DNA of 64,000 bases from an uncultured Prochlorococcus sp. (GTDB lineage Bacteria > Cyanobacteriota > Cyanobacteriia > PCC-6307 > Cyanobiaceae): NCBI GenBank assembly GCA_902564695.1, contig CACFCB010000001.1, forward strand, positions 124,001 to 188,000, in the 5' to 3' direction. The notes beneath the pieces were generated by a model. It was not told where the DNA came from. It did not search any database and was given only the letters and a program-made list of their open reading frames with translations. The number at the start of each line of letters is the position of its first letter. Position 1 is the first letter of the stretch. The translations under genes were made by a program, and so were the position numbers. Below are positions 1 through 8,877 of the stretch, one piece after another.

Positions 1-792
1 TACACTTTTGCCTGTCCTCCAGCTAAGAATTTCTTCTTCAGTGCTTAATTGAAAAGATGGAAGATGTTTTAAAAAAAATTTAGGATTAAGGATTCTAGGT
101 TTCTTATTATCCGGATAAAATTCTGCTTTTTCTGGAAGTTGAACTGAGTCATTTTCTTGGAAACTATATGCTTTTATTCGGCGTAATTTTTTTAAATAAG
201 CACCACATCCAACTTTGTTTCCAATATCTCTAGCCATTGATCTAATATATGTTCCTGAAGAACAATCGATATGAATTTCTAATTCACCTTGAGTTTGCGA
301 CCAGCTTATTAAATTTAATTTATTTATTGTAATTTTTTTTGGAGCTAAATCAAACTTCTCACCTCTTCTTGCTTTCTTATATGCTCTTTCTCCTTTAACA
401 TGAACACTTGAAAAAATAGGAGGCTTCTGTAATATTTCACCTCTAAAATTATCTAATAAATTATTTAACTTATGTATACTAATATTTGGCCAACTCATGG
501 ACTTTGTTATTTCTCCTTGCATATCATCTGTATTTGTAGAGATGCCTAACTTAATGATTCCTTTATAAGCTTTAGAGCCTTTTAAGTATGAAATTAATCT
601 TGTCGCATTACCTACTGCTATTGGAAGAACACCCGTGACTGAAGGGTCAAGAGTACCTCCATGCCCAATTTTTTTTATACCGTATACTTTCCTTAGCCTA
701 TTTACACAATCATGGGATGTAAGCCCCATAGGCTTATCAATGACAACAAATCCAAAAGGTTTTTTCAAAATTAATTTTGTAGGTTTAATCAC
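1..792 (-). CDS. truB: tRNA pseudouridine-55 synthase TruB (partial, C-terminus beyond left edge)
   Basis: This gene is absent from the ORF track because the window edge cuts it; I read it by translating the reverse strand. The frame stays open for 264 codons and carries the TruB signature GHGGTLDPSVTGVLP, whose Asp is the catalytic nucleophile, after the family N-terminus GFVVIDKPMGLTSHD. Further on are SSGTYIRSMARDIG and LRRIKAYSF, both typical of the family. TruB converts U55 of the T-loop of tRNAs to pseudouridine. A TGA lies four codons before a GTG at 792, so initiation is at that GTG or at a TTG a few codons later. Full-length TruB is about 300 residues, so only the end of the protein is missing. 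Confidence 0.93.
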   Translation of the reverse strand, partial: MIKPTKLILKKPFGFVVIDKPMGLTSHDCVNRLRKVYGIKKIGHGGTLDPSVTGVLPIAVGNATRLISYLKGSKAYKGIIKLGISTNTDDMQGEITKSMSWPNISIHKLNNLLDNFRGEILQKPPIFSSVHVKGERAYKKARRGEKFDLAPKKITINKLNLISWSQTQGELEIHIDCSSGTYIRSMARDIGNKVGCGAYLKKLRRIKAYSFQENDSVQLPEKAEFYPDNKKPRILNPKFFLKHLPSFQLSTEEEILSWRTGKSV

Positions 793-864
793 ACATAAAA
801 AGATTGTTCAAGTAACCCTGAACATATAAAGTTATAACTCAGTGTGTTCACTGGGCCAAATAAT

Positions 865-1611
865 ATGAACAATATAGATCTAAGTATTTCTGACTTCCTT
901 CAAGATGGCTTTAATTTAAGAAATCATCTAATTAATTTTCTCGGTATTAATAATGATCAATTAGATCAGAGGTTAATTAAAGGTATTGATGATTTAGCAG
1001 GTCTGCATCCAGGTTCATTTACTAAAGATGATGCTGGAGATTTTTATGAAGAAAAAGTAGGAGATGCTCATTTAATAGATCTAGCATCTTGGCATTTAAA
1101 TAGCTCGAATTACATTGCCGACACACTTCGTCTGCAGCAGAAATTTGCTTATGGAAAAGTTTTAGACTTTGGTGGAGGTATTGGGACTCATGCTTTAGCT
1201 GCAACTGCTATGTCTTGTGTTGAACATGTTTGGTTTGTGGATCTCAACCCTCAAAATAGAAATTTTGTACAGCAACGGGCTAAGCAATTAGGAGTAGAAG
1301 ATCAAATCTCATTTTATAGAGACTTAGACAGTACATCTAACGAGAAATTTGACTCTATTATTTGTCTTGATGTTCTTGAGCATCTTCCTGATCCATCAAA
1401 TCAAATTGAGATTTTCCTGGAAAAATTAAATCCTGATGGAGTAGCTCTGATGAATTGGTATTTTTATAAAGGTAAAAATGGAGAATATCCTTTTCATTTT
1501 GATGATCCTGATATGATCGCGAAATTTTTTTCTACCTTGCAGTTAAACTTTTTAGAAGTTTTTCACCCTTTTTTAATTACAACTCGAGCTTATAAGCCTT
1601 TAAAAAAATAA
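865..1611 (+). CDS. Class I SAM-dependent methyltransferase, substrate unknown
   Basis: The protein has a Rossmann methyltransferase core. Motif I is DFGGGIGTHALAA near residue 103, an acidic strand-2 end follows at VDLNPQN, and a motif IV-like SIICLDVLEHLPDP comes later, as in the UbiE/Methyltransf_11 group. I prefer the ATG at 865; the track start is a GTG seven codons upstream. The N-terminal 90 residues do not resemble anything I recognise, and the acceptor substrate cannot be read from sequence. It converges with rpmA, whose stop lies 8 bases away. Its upstream neighbour truB is divergent, so it probably has its own promoter in the short gap. Confidence 0.8.
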   Translation: MNNIDLSISDFLQDGFNLRNHLINFLGINNDQLDQRLIKGIDDLAGLHPGSFTKDDAGDFYEEKVGDAHLIDLASWHLNSSNYIADTLRLQQKFAYGKVLDFGGGIGTHALAATAMSCVEHVWFVDLNPQNRNFVQQRAKQLGVEDQISFYRDLDSTSNEKFDSIICLDVLEHLPDPSNQIEIFLEKLNPDGVALMNWYFYKGKNGEYPFHFDDPDMIAKFFSTLQLNFLEVFHPFLITTRAYKPLKK

Positions 1612-1618
1612 TTTTTAA

Positions 1619-1891
1619 TTATAAAGATTGAGCGCTGGATATATTTATTCTTTTTCTATTCCTTAGGCCTCTACGAATACTTTCAAAATGCACTAAACCA
1701 TCAGTTAGGGCAAAAAGAGTATCATCTTTGCCTCTGCCAACATTAATTCCTGGAAGGATAGATGTCCCTCTCTGCCTAATTAAAATAGATCCAGCTGTGA
1801 CTTTCTCACCACCGTAGGCTTTTACACCAAGCCTTTTGGAGTTTGAATCCCGACCATTTCTAGTTGATCCGGTTCCTTTTTTATGAGCCAT
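1619..1891 (-). CDS. rpmA: 50S ribosomal protein L27
   Basis: This 90-residue protein begins [19 protein letters not shown], the characteristic L27 N-terminus that reaches toward the peptidyl-transferase centre. It continues with [18 protein letters not shown] and an [16 protein letters not shown] segment. The length is normal for the family. There is no Firmicutes-type cleavable N-terminal extension. It follows rplU by 24 bases in the same direction, the usual rplU-rpmA operon order. Its stop faces the end of the methyltransferase gene. Confidence 0.98.
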   Translation of the reverse strand: MAHKKGTGSTRNGRDSNSKRLGVKAYGGEKVTAGSILIRQRGTSILPGINVGRGKDDTLFALTDGLVHFESIRRGLRNRKRINISSAQSL

Positions 1892-1915
1892 GGATTATTT
1901 ATTTTGAAAATTTAT

Positions 1916-2344
1916 TTATTTTGATTCTACTTTACTAGAAGATGTATTGGGATCTTTTGATTCTTTTGTTTTTTTACTTTTTGTTCCAACTGAGATTGAT
2001 TGAACTAAAACCCTAGTTAGCTCTTGACGATGTCCATTTTTTCTTCGTGTCTTTTTCTTTGGACGCATCTTATATACAATGATCTTTGGACCTCTTCTAT
2101 GTTCTAGAACTTTTACTTCTACTTTTGCATCTTTAATATAAGGTTTTCCAAGTTTTAAATCTTTACCGTCGTTAATTAGAAGAACTTTGTCAATAGTCAA
2201 AACATCATTAACTTCTGCATTACATCTATCAATATCGTAATAGCGGTTGGGCTCAAGCCAAAATTGTTGACCTGAGGCTTCAACTATTGCATAAGTATCA
2301 GCTTTGAGAGTCTCCTTTTTTGGAGATGATGTCTTATCAGCCAT
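1916..2344 (-). CDS. rplU: 50S ribosomal protein L21, with lysine/serine-rich ends
   Basis: The core from about residue 17 to 118 is L21: YAIVEASGQQFWLEPNRYYDIDR, a VLTIDKVLLI strand, and the basic C-terminal RNA-binding stretch KMRPKKKTRRKNGHRQ. At 142 residues it is longer than the roughly 103 of Escherichia coli L21. It has a short polar N-terminal lead and a C-terminal tail rich in Lys, Ser and Thr. It is the first gene of an rplU-rpmA transcript and is divergent from kaiB, with 185 bases between them. Confidence 0.97.
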   Translation of the reverse strand: MADKTSSPKKETLKADTYAIVEASGQQFWLEPNRYYDIDRCNAEVNDVLTIDKVLLINDGKDLKLGKPYIKDAKVEVKVLEHRRGPKIIVYKMRPKKKTRRKNGHRQELTRVLVQSISVGTKSKKTKESKDPNTSSSKVESK

Positions 2345-2529
2345 GATGAATATGACACGTTAAGGCTCGATATTATTGGTAATAGGAGTTTTTACTTCCT
2401 TGTTACTAATAAAAAATCGATTAAGCCCTAAAACGTAATCGAAAAACAAACTAACATCTTCGCCTTTTGGTGGTTATTTAGTCAAGATTAAATAAGGTCA
2501 CATTTACTTTCGTTTTTTGGAGGTTTTAA
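2345..2529. promoter_or_regulatory. Divergent rplU / kaiB intergenic region; no kaiA
   Basis: This 185-base gap separates the start of rplU from the start of kaiB. In many other cyanobacteria kaiA precedes kaiBC, but no open frame of useful length is present here and kaiA is not elsewhere in the window. A clear ribosome binding site, TTTGGAGG, stands six bases before the kaiB ATG. The region must hold promoters for both directions. I do not assign individual promoter boxes because the whole gap is AT-rich. Confidence 0.6.
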
Positions 2530-2850
2530 ATGAATGCTAGGAAAACATATATTCTAAAGCTTTATGTTGCTGGGAACACACCAAACTCAATGAGGGCCTT
2601 GAAAACTTTGAGGGAAATCTTAGAAAGTGAATTTAAAGGGGTCTATGCACTTAAAGTTATTGATGTTTTAAAAAACCCTCAATTAGCTGAGGAAGATAAA
2701 ATACTTGCCACTCCAACTTTGGCTAAAATTTTACCTCCCCCTGTTAGAAGAATAATTGGCGATCTGTCTGACAGAGAAAAGGTTTTGATTGGCTTGGACC
2801 TTTTATATGATGAATTGTCTGATCAAGAAATGTTTTATTCTTCTGATTAA
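2530..2850 (+). CDS. kaiB: Circadian clock protein KaiB
   Basis: This 106-residue protein carries the KaiB thioredoxin-like fold sequence: [15 protein letters not shown], then [24 protein letters not shown], then [24 protein letters not shown]. KaiB binds the phosphorylated KaiC hexamer after a fold switch and drives its dephosphorylation phase. A strong GGAGG precedes the ATG. kaiC starts 135 bases downstream on the same strand, so the two are probably co-transcribed. With kaiA missing, the standard KaiA-dependent oscillator cannot operate, and KaiBC may work as an hourglass-type timer reset each day, as reported for Prochlorococcus. Confidence 0.97.
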   Translation: MNARKTYILKLYVAGNTPNSMRALKTLREILESEFKGVYALKVIDVLKNPQLAEEDKILATPTLAKILPPPVRRIIGDLSDREKVLIGLDLLYDELSDQEMFYSSD

Positions 2851-2985
2851 TAATGAGAGTATGAGGACAAGAAGTAAATGAATTCTTAAATCCAACCGAT
2901 AACTAAGCTATTTGCACTGATTTTTCATTATGTTTTATCTATAAGAACTTTAAGCGTTCTTTTAATTAAAAAGATTCGAGTAAAA

Positions 2986-4485
2986 ATGCAGGTTCAAAAA
3001 CTCCCCACTGGCATTGAGGGTTTTGATGATATTTGTCATGGTGGATTACCAAATGCTCGGAGCACTCTAGTCAGCGGTACATCTGGGACAGGTAAAACAG
3101 TATTTTCTCTACAATATCTTCATCATGGAATATGTAATTATGATGAACCAGGCGTTTTTGTAACTTTTGAAGAATCGCCTTTAGATATTATTAGAAATGC
3201 TGCAAGTTTTGGATGGGACTTGCAAGGATTAATTGATCAAAATAAACTTTTTATTTTAGATGCCTCTCCAGATCCTGATGGGCAAGATGTTGCTGGAAGT
3301 TTTGATTTATCAGGTTTAATTGAGAGGATTAGTTATGCGATTAGGAAGTTCAAAGCTAGAAGAGTTGCTATAGATTCCATGACAGCAGTTTTCCAACAAT
3401 ATGATGCTATTTATGTTGTTAGAAGAGAGATATTCCGATTGATAGCAAGACTCAAAGAAATAGGGGTTACTACTGTTATGACAACTGAAAGAATAGATGA
3501 ATATGGTCCAATTGCTAGATATGGAGTTGAAGAATTTGTGTCTGATAACGTAGTTATTTTGAGGAATGTTTTAGAGGCTGAAAAAAGGAGAAGAACCGTT
3601 GAAATTTTAAAATTAAGAGGAACTACTCATATGAAAGGAGAATTTCCATTTACTATGGGATCTCAGGGGATAATTGCGTTTCCTTTGGGCGCAATGAGGT
3701 TAACTCAGAGATCTTCCAATATTCGCATAAGTTCTGGGGTCCCAGATCTCGATGAAATGTGTGGAGGGGGATTTTTTCAAGATTCAATTATTCTTGCTAC
3801 TGGTGCAACTGGAACCGGAAAAACAATGTTAGTTTCTAAGTTTGTTGAGGATGCCTATTTACACAAAGAAAGAGCAATCCTTTTTGCTTACGAAGAATCA
3901 CGTGCACAATTGCTTCGTAATGCAACTAGTTGGGGGATTGATTTTGAAAAGATGGAAGCCGAGGGGTTATTGAAAATTATTTGTGCTTATCCAGAATCAA
4001 CTGGATTGGAAGATCACTTGCAAATTATTAAGTCAGAGATTGTAGAATATAAACCTTCAAGAATGGCAATAGATTCTTTGTCGGCATTAGCTAGAGGTGT
4101 AAGTTTGAATGCATTTAGACAGTTTGTTATTGGAGTAACGGGTTATGCAAAACAGGAAGAAATAGCAGGATTTTTTACTAATACTGCAGAAGAATTTATG
4201 GGAAGTCACTCAATTACTGATTCTCATATATCTACAATCACTGATACTATTTTGCTTTTACAATATGTAGAAATTAGAGGCGAAATGGCAAGAGCAATAA
4301 ATGTATTTAAGATGCGTGGATCCTGGCATGACAAGAGGATACGTGAGTATATTATTACAAATGAAGGTCCACAAATAAAAGATTCATTCTCTAATTTTGA
4401 GCAGATATTTAGTGGTGCTCCTCATCGTATAAATCCTGAAGAGCAGATGCCTGGAGTATTTAAAAGTATTCAAAAAAATGAATAA
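2986..4485 (+). CDS. kaiC: Circadian clock ATPase/kinase KaiC
   Basis: KaiC is a double-domain RecA-like ATPase with autokinase and autophosphatase activity. Both Walker A motifs are intact: GTSGTGKT at residues 31-38 (CI) and GATGTGKT at about 273-280 (CII). The paired catalytic glutamates are present in VTFEESP (CI) and FAYEESR (CII). The phosphorylation sites lie in HISTITDT, with Ser416 and Thr417 matching S431/T432 of Synechococcus elongatus. At 499 residues it is slightly shorter than the S. elongatus protein, with a reduced C-terminal tail, the part that KaiA contacts. Its stop is 5 bases from that of the convergent nblS. Confidence 0.98.
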   Translation: MQVQKLPTGIEGFDDICHGGLPNARSTLVSGTSGTGKTVFSLQYLHHGICNYDEPGVFVTFEESPLDIIRNAASFGWDLQGLIDQNKLFILDASPDPDGQDVAGSFDLSGLIERISYAIRKFKARRVAIDSMTAVFQQYDAIYVVRREIFRLIARLKEIGVTTVMTTERIDEYGPIARYGVEEFVSDNVVILRNVLEAEKRRRTVEILKLRGTTHMKGEFPFTMGSQGIIAFPLGAMRLTQRSSNIRISSGVPDLDEMCGGGFFQDSIILATGATGTGKTMLVSKFVEDAYLHKERAILFAYEESRAQLLRNATSWGIDFEKMEAEGLLKIICAYPESTGLEDHLQIIKSEIVEYKPSRMAIDSLSALARGVSLNAFRQFVIGVTGYAKQEEIAGFFTNTAEEFMGSHSITDSHISTITDTILLLQYVEIRGEMARAINVFKMRGSWHDKRIREYIITNEGPQIKDSFSNFEQIFSGAPHRINPEEQMPGVFKSIQKNE

Positions 4486-4490
4486 AGTTT

Positions 4491-6560
4491 TTATTTAACT
4501 AACGATTTATCATTCTCCATTTCCCAGTTTTTTCTGGCAGATTTTAGTAATAATTGATCTGCATCTGAGTCTTCAAGAGGAAGCTCAAACCAGAAAGTTG
4601 TACCAATATTTGGCTCGCTGGCCATTCTGATTTCACTTCCGTGTTTTTCAACAATACCTTTAACAATAGACAGACCTAATCCAGTACCAACTTCAGTATG
4701 CACAGCATCTTCTACCCTATAAAAACGTTCAAATATTCTTTGTTGATCTATTTCAGATATTCCACATCCTGTGTCTGAAACCTCCAGTCTTAATTTAGGC
4801 ATAGGAGATAGTATCTCGCAATGAGGGGCCTTGTTGTCCTGATCAACAGGAGAAGCAACGCATATGTCTGGCCATGTATAAGCCTTTAAATTTATCGTTC
4901 CCCCTTCCTGACTAAATTTAAGTGCATTTCCAACCAGGTTGTCCAAAACCTGAAGTAGCATATCCCAGTTGCCTAAAACAAAAGGCAGATTGTTTTCTAG
5001 GCTTAAGGTTAGCTTAACTTTTCTATCTTCAGCATTTAGTTTATAGTTTCTCAGTGTTTGTTCTATTGCTTCTTTTATACTTAGAGCTTCTAATTGTATT
5101 GTTCTACCAGATTCGAGCTTGGATAGATCAAGAACATCATTTACCAACCTAGTGAGCCTATCTGTTTCTGAATTAGCAACACCTAGAAATTCTTTTTGCT
5201 CATCTTTTGTAAGTTGTTCGCCCAAATCATATAATGTTTCTACGTAGCTTTTTATATTAAATAATGGTGTTCTTAACTCATGAGAAACATTACTAATAAA
5301 TCTTTTTTGTGCTGCATTTAATTGCACTTCTCTAGTTAGATCCTGGACCGTAACAGCAATGCCTTTGATGTTTTCTCCAGTTGTGTCCCTAACGGATTTT
5401 AGAACTATTCGAAGTGTTCTTGGAGGCTCTTCAAGATTACATTGCAGGTCCTCACTATCACCAAAATTATTCAACAGGGAAGTTATGGGTGTTTCTAATT
5501 CTTTTATAAGTAAATCAGGAAGTTGATTTAAAAGATTTTGGCCTTCAAGATTTCTCCCTTCCCAGCGAAAAAGTCTTCTAGCAGTGGGATTAACAAGTAC
5601 GATGTTTCCTTGTTCATCAATAAGAAGAGCACCATCTGCCATAGTCGCTATTAGGGACTCCTGCTTAACTTGAGCAGCTTTTAATTCTTCAATATTTGCG
5701 GCATCGTAATCTTCTAATTTTGATGCCATTGCGTTAAATCCATTTAATAGTTCTCCAAGTTCTCCACTCATGGGGAGATCAACTCTTGATTTGAAATTTC
5801 CTTTAGCAATTTCTCTGACTCCATTAACTAACTCTCTTATGGGACGAGTAATTGTTAAAGCATTAAAAACAGCACCAATTATTACTAAAACCCAAATAGA
5901 AATAAATACAGCCACAGTAATTTCTCTTGTTAATGCTGCTGTTGCAAGTGCTTTTTTATTAGGTGTTACTCCTAAGGCTAATGCCCCTAAATATTCTCCC
6001 TTCCAAAGCATGGGGACAAAAACATCAGTTACTTGACCTTGTGGTGTTGAATGCTGCCTTACTAATGGGAATTGGGGTTGTTTTTTTAGTTCAACAGGTA
6101 ATTGAAGTTTTCTTTTTAGTTGTAATGCACCTTCATTATCAGGCTCAGAAGTTGTTGCACTTACAGGTATGCCTAGTTTTACAAAACCATCTGGATCGGT
6201 GAAGAAAATGTATCTTAAATTCCTACTTGAACGCCAGAATTTCTCCGCAACATTAAAAAGTTCTCTTGTTTGATTATTTGCAACTAATTCTGTAACGTTT
6301 CCTGATAATAATAATCCTAAATCTCTTGCATATCTTGTATCGTTCATTCCCGCATCTCTTTGTATGCTACTTAAAGAGAAAAATGTTATTAGTGTCATGA
6401 TAAAACTTACCACTAACGTTCCTATAGCAAGCAGCTTGGATCTTAAATTGAATCTTGACCACCATGAATTTATTTTTTCTGACAAGATTGAATTCCTTGT
6501 GAAAACCTCTTCCGATTGCTGTGAAGGAGTTTTATTTAAATTTGAATTTGAATTGTTCAT
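4491..6560 (-). CDS. nblS: Membrane sensor histidine kinase of the NblS/Hik33 (Ycf26) type
   Basis: The domain order is: a first membrane helix near residues 43-65, a periplasmic sensor region, a second helix near 213-235, HAMP, a PAS domain (about 300-410), a HisKA dimerisation domain with His427 in NVSHELRTPLFNIKSYVETL, and a HATPase domain with DNLVGNALKFS, LEVSDTGCGIS and GTGLGLSIVKGIV. The H-box context and layout match NblS/Hik33, the conserved cyanobacterial kinase that controls high-light, nutrient-stress and hli gene responses. It sits 11 bases after purD on the same strand and converges with kaiC. The name rests on architecture and H-box similarity. Confidence 0.88.
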   Translation of the reverse strand: MNNSNSNLNKTPSQQSEEVFTRNSILSEKINSWWSRFNLRSKLLAIGTLVVSFIMTLITFFSLSSIQRDAGMNDTRYARDLGLLLSGNVTELVANNQTRELFNVAEKFWRSSRNLRYIFFTDPDGFVKLGIPVSATTSEPDNEGALQLKRKLQLPVELKKQPQFPLVRQHSTPQGQVTDVFVPMLWKGEYLGALALGVTPNKKALATAALTREITVAVFISIWVLVIIGAVFNALTITRPIRELVNGVREIAKGNFKSRVDLPMSGELGELLNGFNAMASKLEDYDAANIEELKAAQVKQESLIATMADGALLIDEQGNIVLVNPTARRLFRWEGRNLEGQNLLNQLPDLLIKELETPITSLLNNFGDSEDLQCNLEEPPRTLRIVLKSVRDTTGENIKGIAVTVQDLTREVQLNAAQKRFISNVSHELRTPLFNIKSYVETLYDLGEQLTKDEQKEFLGVANSETDRLTRLVNDVLDLSKLESGRTIQLEALSIKEAIEQTLRNYKLNAEDRKVKLTLSLENNLPFVLGNWDMLLQVLDNLVGNALKFSQEGGTINLKAYTWPDICVASPVDQDNKAPHCEILSPMPKLRLEVSDTGCGISEIDQQRIFERFYRVEDAVHTEVGTGLGLSIVKGIVEKHGSEIRMASEPNIGTTFWFELPLEDSDADQLLLKSARKNWEMENDKSLVK

Positions 6561-6571
6561 TAATAGTCTAG

Positions 6572-7891
6572 CTAGTCAATTATTTCCCTGACCTGGTAAC
6601 CAATATCTTTTCGAAATTGCATGCCTTCAAAATTGATTTTTTCTAGACTTTTGTAGGCTAAGTTAAAAGCATCCTCGAAGCTTTCTCCTTGAGTAACTAC
6701 AGAAAGAACCCTTCCGCCAGATGTAATTATATTGTCAAATTTATCTCTCGCGGTCCCAGCATGAAATACTTGAAGTAAAGAATTAGATTCAATATTGATG
6801 TTGATTTTGTCTCCTGTTTGAAGGGTCTTCGGATATCCCTTGGATGCTACAACAATGCAGGCACTGCAATGATTTTTAAAAGAAAGTTTTGGAGCCTTTT
6901 CTAGCTCTCCACGAGCGCATGCAAAAATTACAGATGCTAATTCATCACCCATTAATGGCATTAAGGCTTGACATTCTGGATCACCAAAGCGGCAATTAAA
7001 TTCAATAACTTTTGGTCCTGACGATGTGAGCATTAAGCCCGCATAAATAACCCCAATATATTTTATGCCCTTTTTCTTTAAACCTTTTAAAGTTGGTAAA
7101 AGGATTAGCTCAGTTAAGTCTTGAAGATCTTTTTGGTTGATTAGCGGTGCTGGGGCATAGGCTCCCATCCCTCCAGTATTGGGCCCATTATCTCCATCAA
7201 GCAATCTTTTGTGATCCTGTGCTGGAGGGAGGACAATTAATTTTTCTCCGTCACAAAGTGCAAAAATTGAAACCTCTGGTCCTTCAATTTTTTCTTCAAG
7301 GATGACTTTATTGCTTGCAGAACCAAATTTTCCAGAAAAAGCTTCTTTGATTGCATCCTTTGATTGTTCAATTGTTTCGCAAACAGTTACACCTTTCCCT
7401 GCTGCAAGACCGTCTGCTTTTACTACAAGAGGCTGACCAACACTGTTAAGAATATTTAGAGCTTCTTCTTGCGAATTGCTAGCCCAGTAATTAGCAGTTG
7501 GAATGTTGTTTTCAAGCATTAGAGTTTTTGCCCAGTCTTTACTTGCTTCAAGTTGCGCTCCTTCTTTACCTGGACCAAAAACAGTGAATCCTTTTTCCCG
7601 CAATCGATTTGCTAAGCCTTGGGCTAAAGGATCTTCAGGGCCGATGATTACTAAATCAATCTTTAGTCTTTGACACTCAAAAATAATTGAATCTTGATTG
7701 GCTGATTTAGGTTTTATACGAAAACATTTTGAGTAGCTATTGGTACCTCCATTTCCTGGGCAAACATATATTTGTTCAATCGATTTGTTTTTTGACAGAG
7801 CCCAAGCGATAGAGTTTTCTCTACCACCACCTCCAATTATTAATATTCTTTTTAACTCTGATAGTTCTTTAAGTTGTTGATTCTTTGTCAT
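6572..7891 (-). CDS. purD: Phosphoribosylamine-glycine ligase (GAR synthetase)
   Basis: This 439-residue ATP-grasp enzyme makes glycinamide ribonucleotide in the second step of purine synthesis. It has the N-terminal ILIIGGGGRENSIAWAL, the ATP-grasp segments PLVVKADGLAAGKGV and LLDGDNGPNTGGMGAYAPAP, and the metal-binding IEFNCRFGDPECQ. The length is normal. It is divergent from purC, the gene for another step of the same pathway, with a shared 187-base control region. nblS follows in the same direction, so kinase expression may depend partly on purD transcription. Confidence 0.97.
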   Translation of the reverse strand: MTKNQQLKELSELKRILIIGGGGRENSIAWALSKNKSIEQIYVCPGNGGTNSYSKCFRIKPKSANQDSIIFECQRLKIDLVIIGPEDPLAQGLANRLREKGFTVFGPGKEGAQLEASKDWAKTLMLENNIPTANYWASNSQEEALNILNSVGQPLVVKADGLAAGKGVTVCETIEQSKDAIKEAFSGKFGSASNKVILEEKIEGPEVSIFALCDGEKLIVLPPAQDHKRLLDGDNGPNTGGMGAYAPAPLINQKDLQDLTELILLPTLKGLKKKGIKYIGVIYAGLMLTSSGPKVIEFNCRFGDPECQALMPLMGDELASVIFACARGELEKAPKLSFKNHCSACIVVASKGYPKTLQTGDKININIESNSLLQVFHAGTARDKFDNIITSGGRVLSVVTQGESFEDAFNLAYKSLEKINFEGMQFRKDIGYQVREIID

Positions 7892-8078
7892 AGATTTTGA
7901 TTCTTAAATTAAAAAAAATTGTTTTAGCTGATCTTTAAGTACCTTTTACTTATAGTTAATAAATTGTGTTTGGTAAAAAGAGTTAAGTTGTTTAAATTAT
8001 TTTTAAAATAAATTTGTTTTGTTTCAGGTGATTTTTTTAGCATTGTGTATTTATACTAATTCAATATGAGAGGCATTT
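7892..8078. promoter_or_regulatory. Divergent purD / purC control region
   Basis: This 187-base AT-rich gap lies between two divergent purine genes. On the plus strand a TATACT at 8052-8057 could be a -10 box for purC. GAGAGG at 8068-8073 is a good ribosome binding site, five bases before the purC ATG. I see no purine-riboswitch fold and no obvious PurR-like palindrome. The -10 call is inference only. Confidence 0.4.
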
Positions 8079-8813
8079 ATGAATCATATCCAAGGATCGC
8101 TCATTTATGAAGGCAAAGCAAAAAGAATTTTTGCATGTGAAAATCCAGATCTGGTTTTAATAGAGTTCAAAAATGATGCAACAGCTTTTAATGCGAAAAA
8201 GCGCTCAGAGATAGAGGGGAAAGGAAGTTTGAATTGCAAAATATCTGCTTCTCTTTTTAAATTGCTTGAATCTAATGGAATCCCTACACACTTTTTAGAA
8301 CTACACTCAGAAACTTTTATGATTGCGGATAAAATCAACGTGATCCCATTGGAAGTTGTTATTCGAAATATTGCTACAGGCTCATTATGTAGAGAGACTC
8401 CAATTAATCAAGGAACAATATTAAATCCTCCACTTCTTGATTTGTATTACAAAGATGATGAATTGGGAGATCCTATACTCACAGAAGGAAGATTAAAATT
8501 ACTCAATATTGTAGATAATATTCAGATGGATGAGATTGAGATGATGACTAGAAGTGTAAATAATATTTTAAAAGAATATTTTGACTCACTAGATCTGTTA
8601 TTGGTTGACTTCAAGTTAGAATTTGGCACTAACTCTTCAGGGACAATAGTGGTAGCTGATGAAATAAGTCCTGATAATTGTAGGTTTTGGGATAAAAAAA
8701 ATTCCGATCCTAAACAGCGAATCCTTGACAAAGATCGTTTTCGGCAAGATCTTGGAGGGGTGTTAGATGCCTATGAGGAGATTTTGAAACGTATAGAAAA
8801 AGGCCCTTCATAA
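8079..8813 (+). CDS. purC: Phosphoribosylaminoimidazole-succinocarboxamide (SAICAR) synthase
   Basis: This 244-residue protein has the family start [11 protein letters not shown], a central [19 protein letters not shown], and LVDFKLEFG followed by [21 protein letters not shown] synthase condenses CAIR with aspartate using ATP in de novo purine synthesis. The length matches the bacterial form. A GAGAGG ribosome binding site supports the ATG at 8079. The outer-membrane block follows after a 64-base gap that shows no clear terminator. Confidence 0.97.
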   Translation: MNHIQGSLIYEGKAKRIFACENPDLVLIEFKNDATAFNAKKRSEIEGKGSLNCKISASLFKLLESNGIPTHFLELHSETFMIADKINVIPLEVVIRNIATGSLCRETPINQGTILNPPLLDLYYKDDELGDPILTEGRLKLLNIVDNIQMDEIEMMTRSVNNILKEYFDSLDLLLVDFKLEFGTNSSGTIVVADEISPDNCRFWDKKNSDPKQRILDKDRFRQDLGGVLDAYEEILKRIEKGPS

Positions 8814-8877
8814 TTCTATGTAAGAAAATTATTCTCAGCGAAGAACTCCATTATTTAACTGATCAACTTTGAAAACT

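Noticed and set aside
635-829. 64-residue forward ORF at the left end
   Set aside because: It is antisense to the truB catalytic region, which is clearly coding on the other strand.
5770-6202. Two forward ORFs antisense to nblS
   Set aside because: They mirror the HAMP and sensor regions of an intact kinase gene; shadows.
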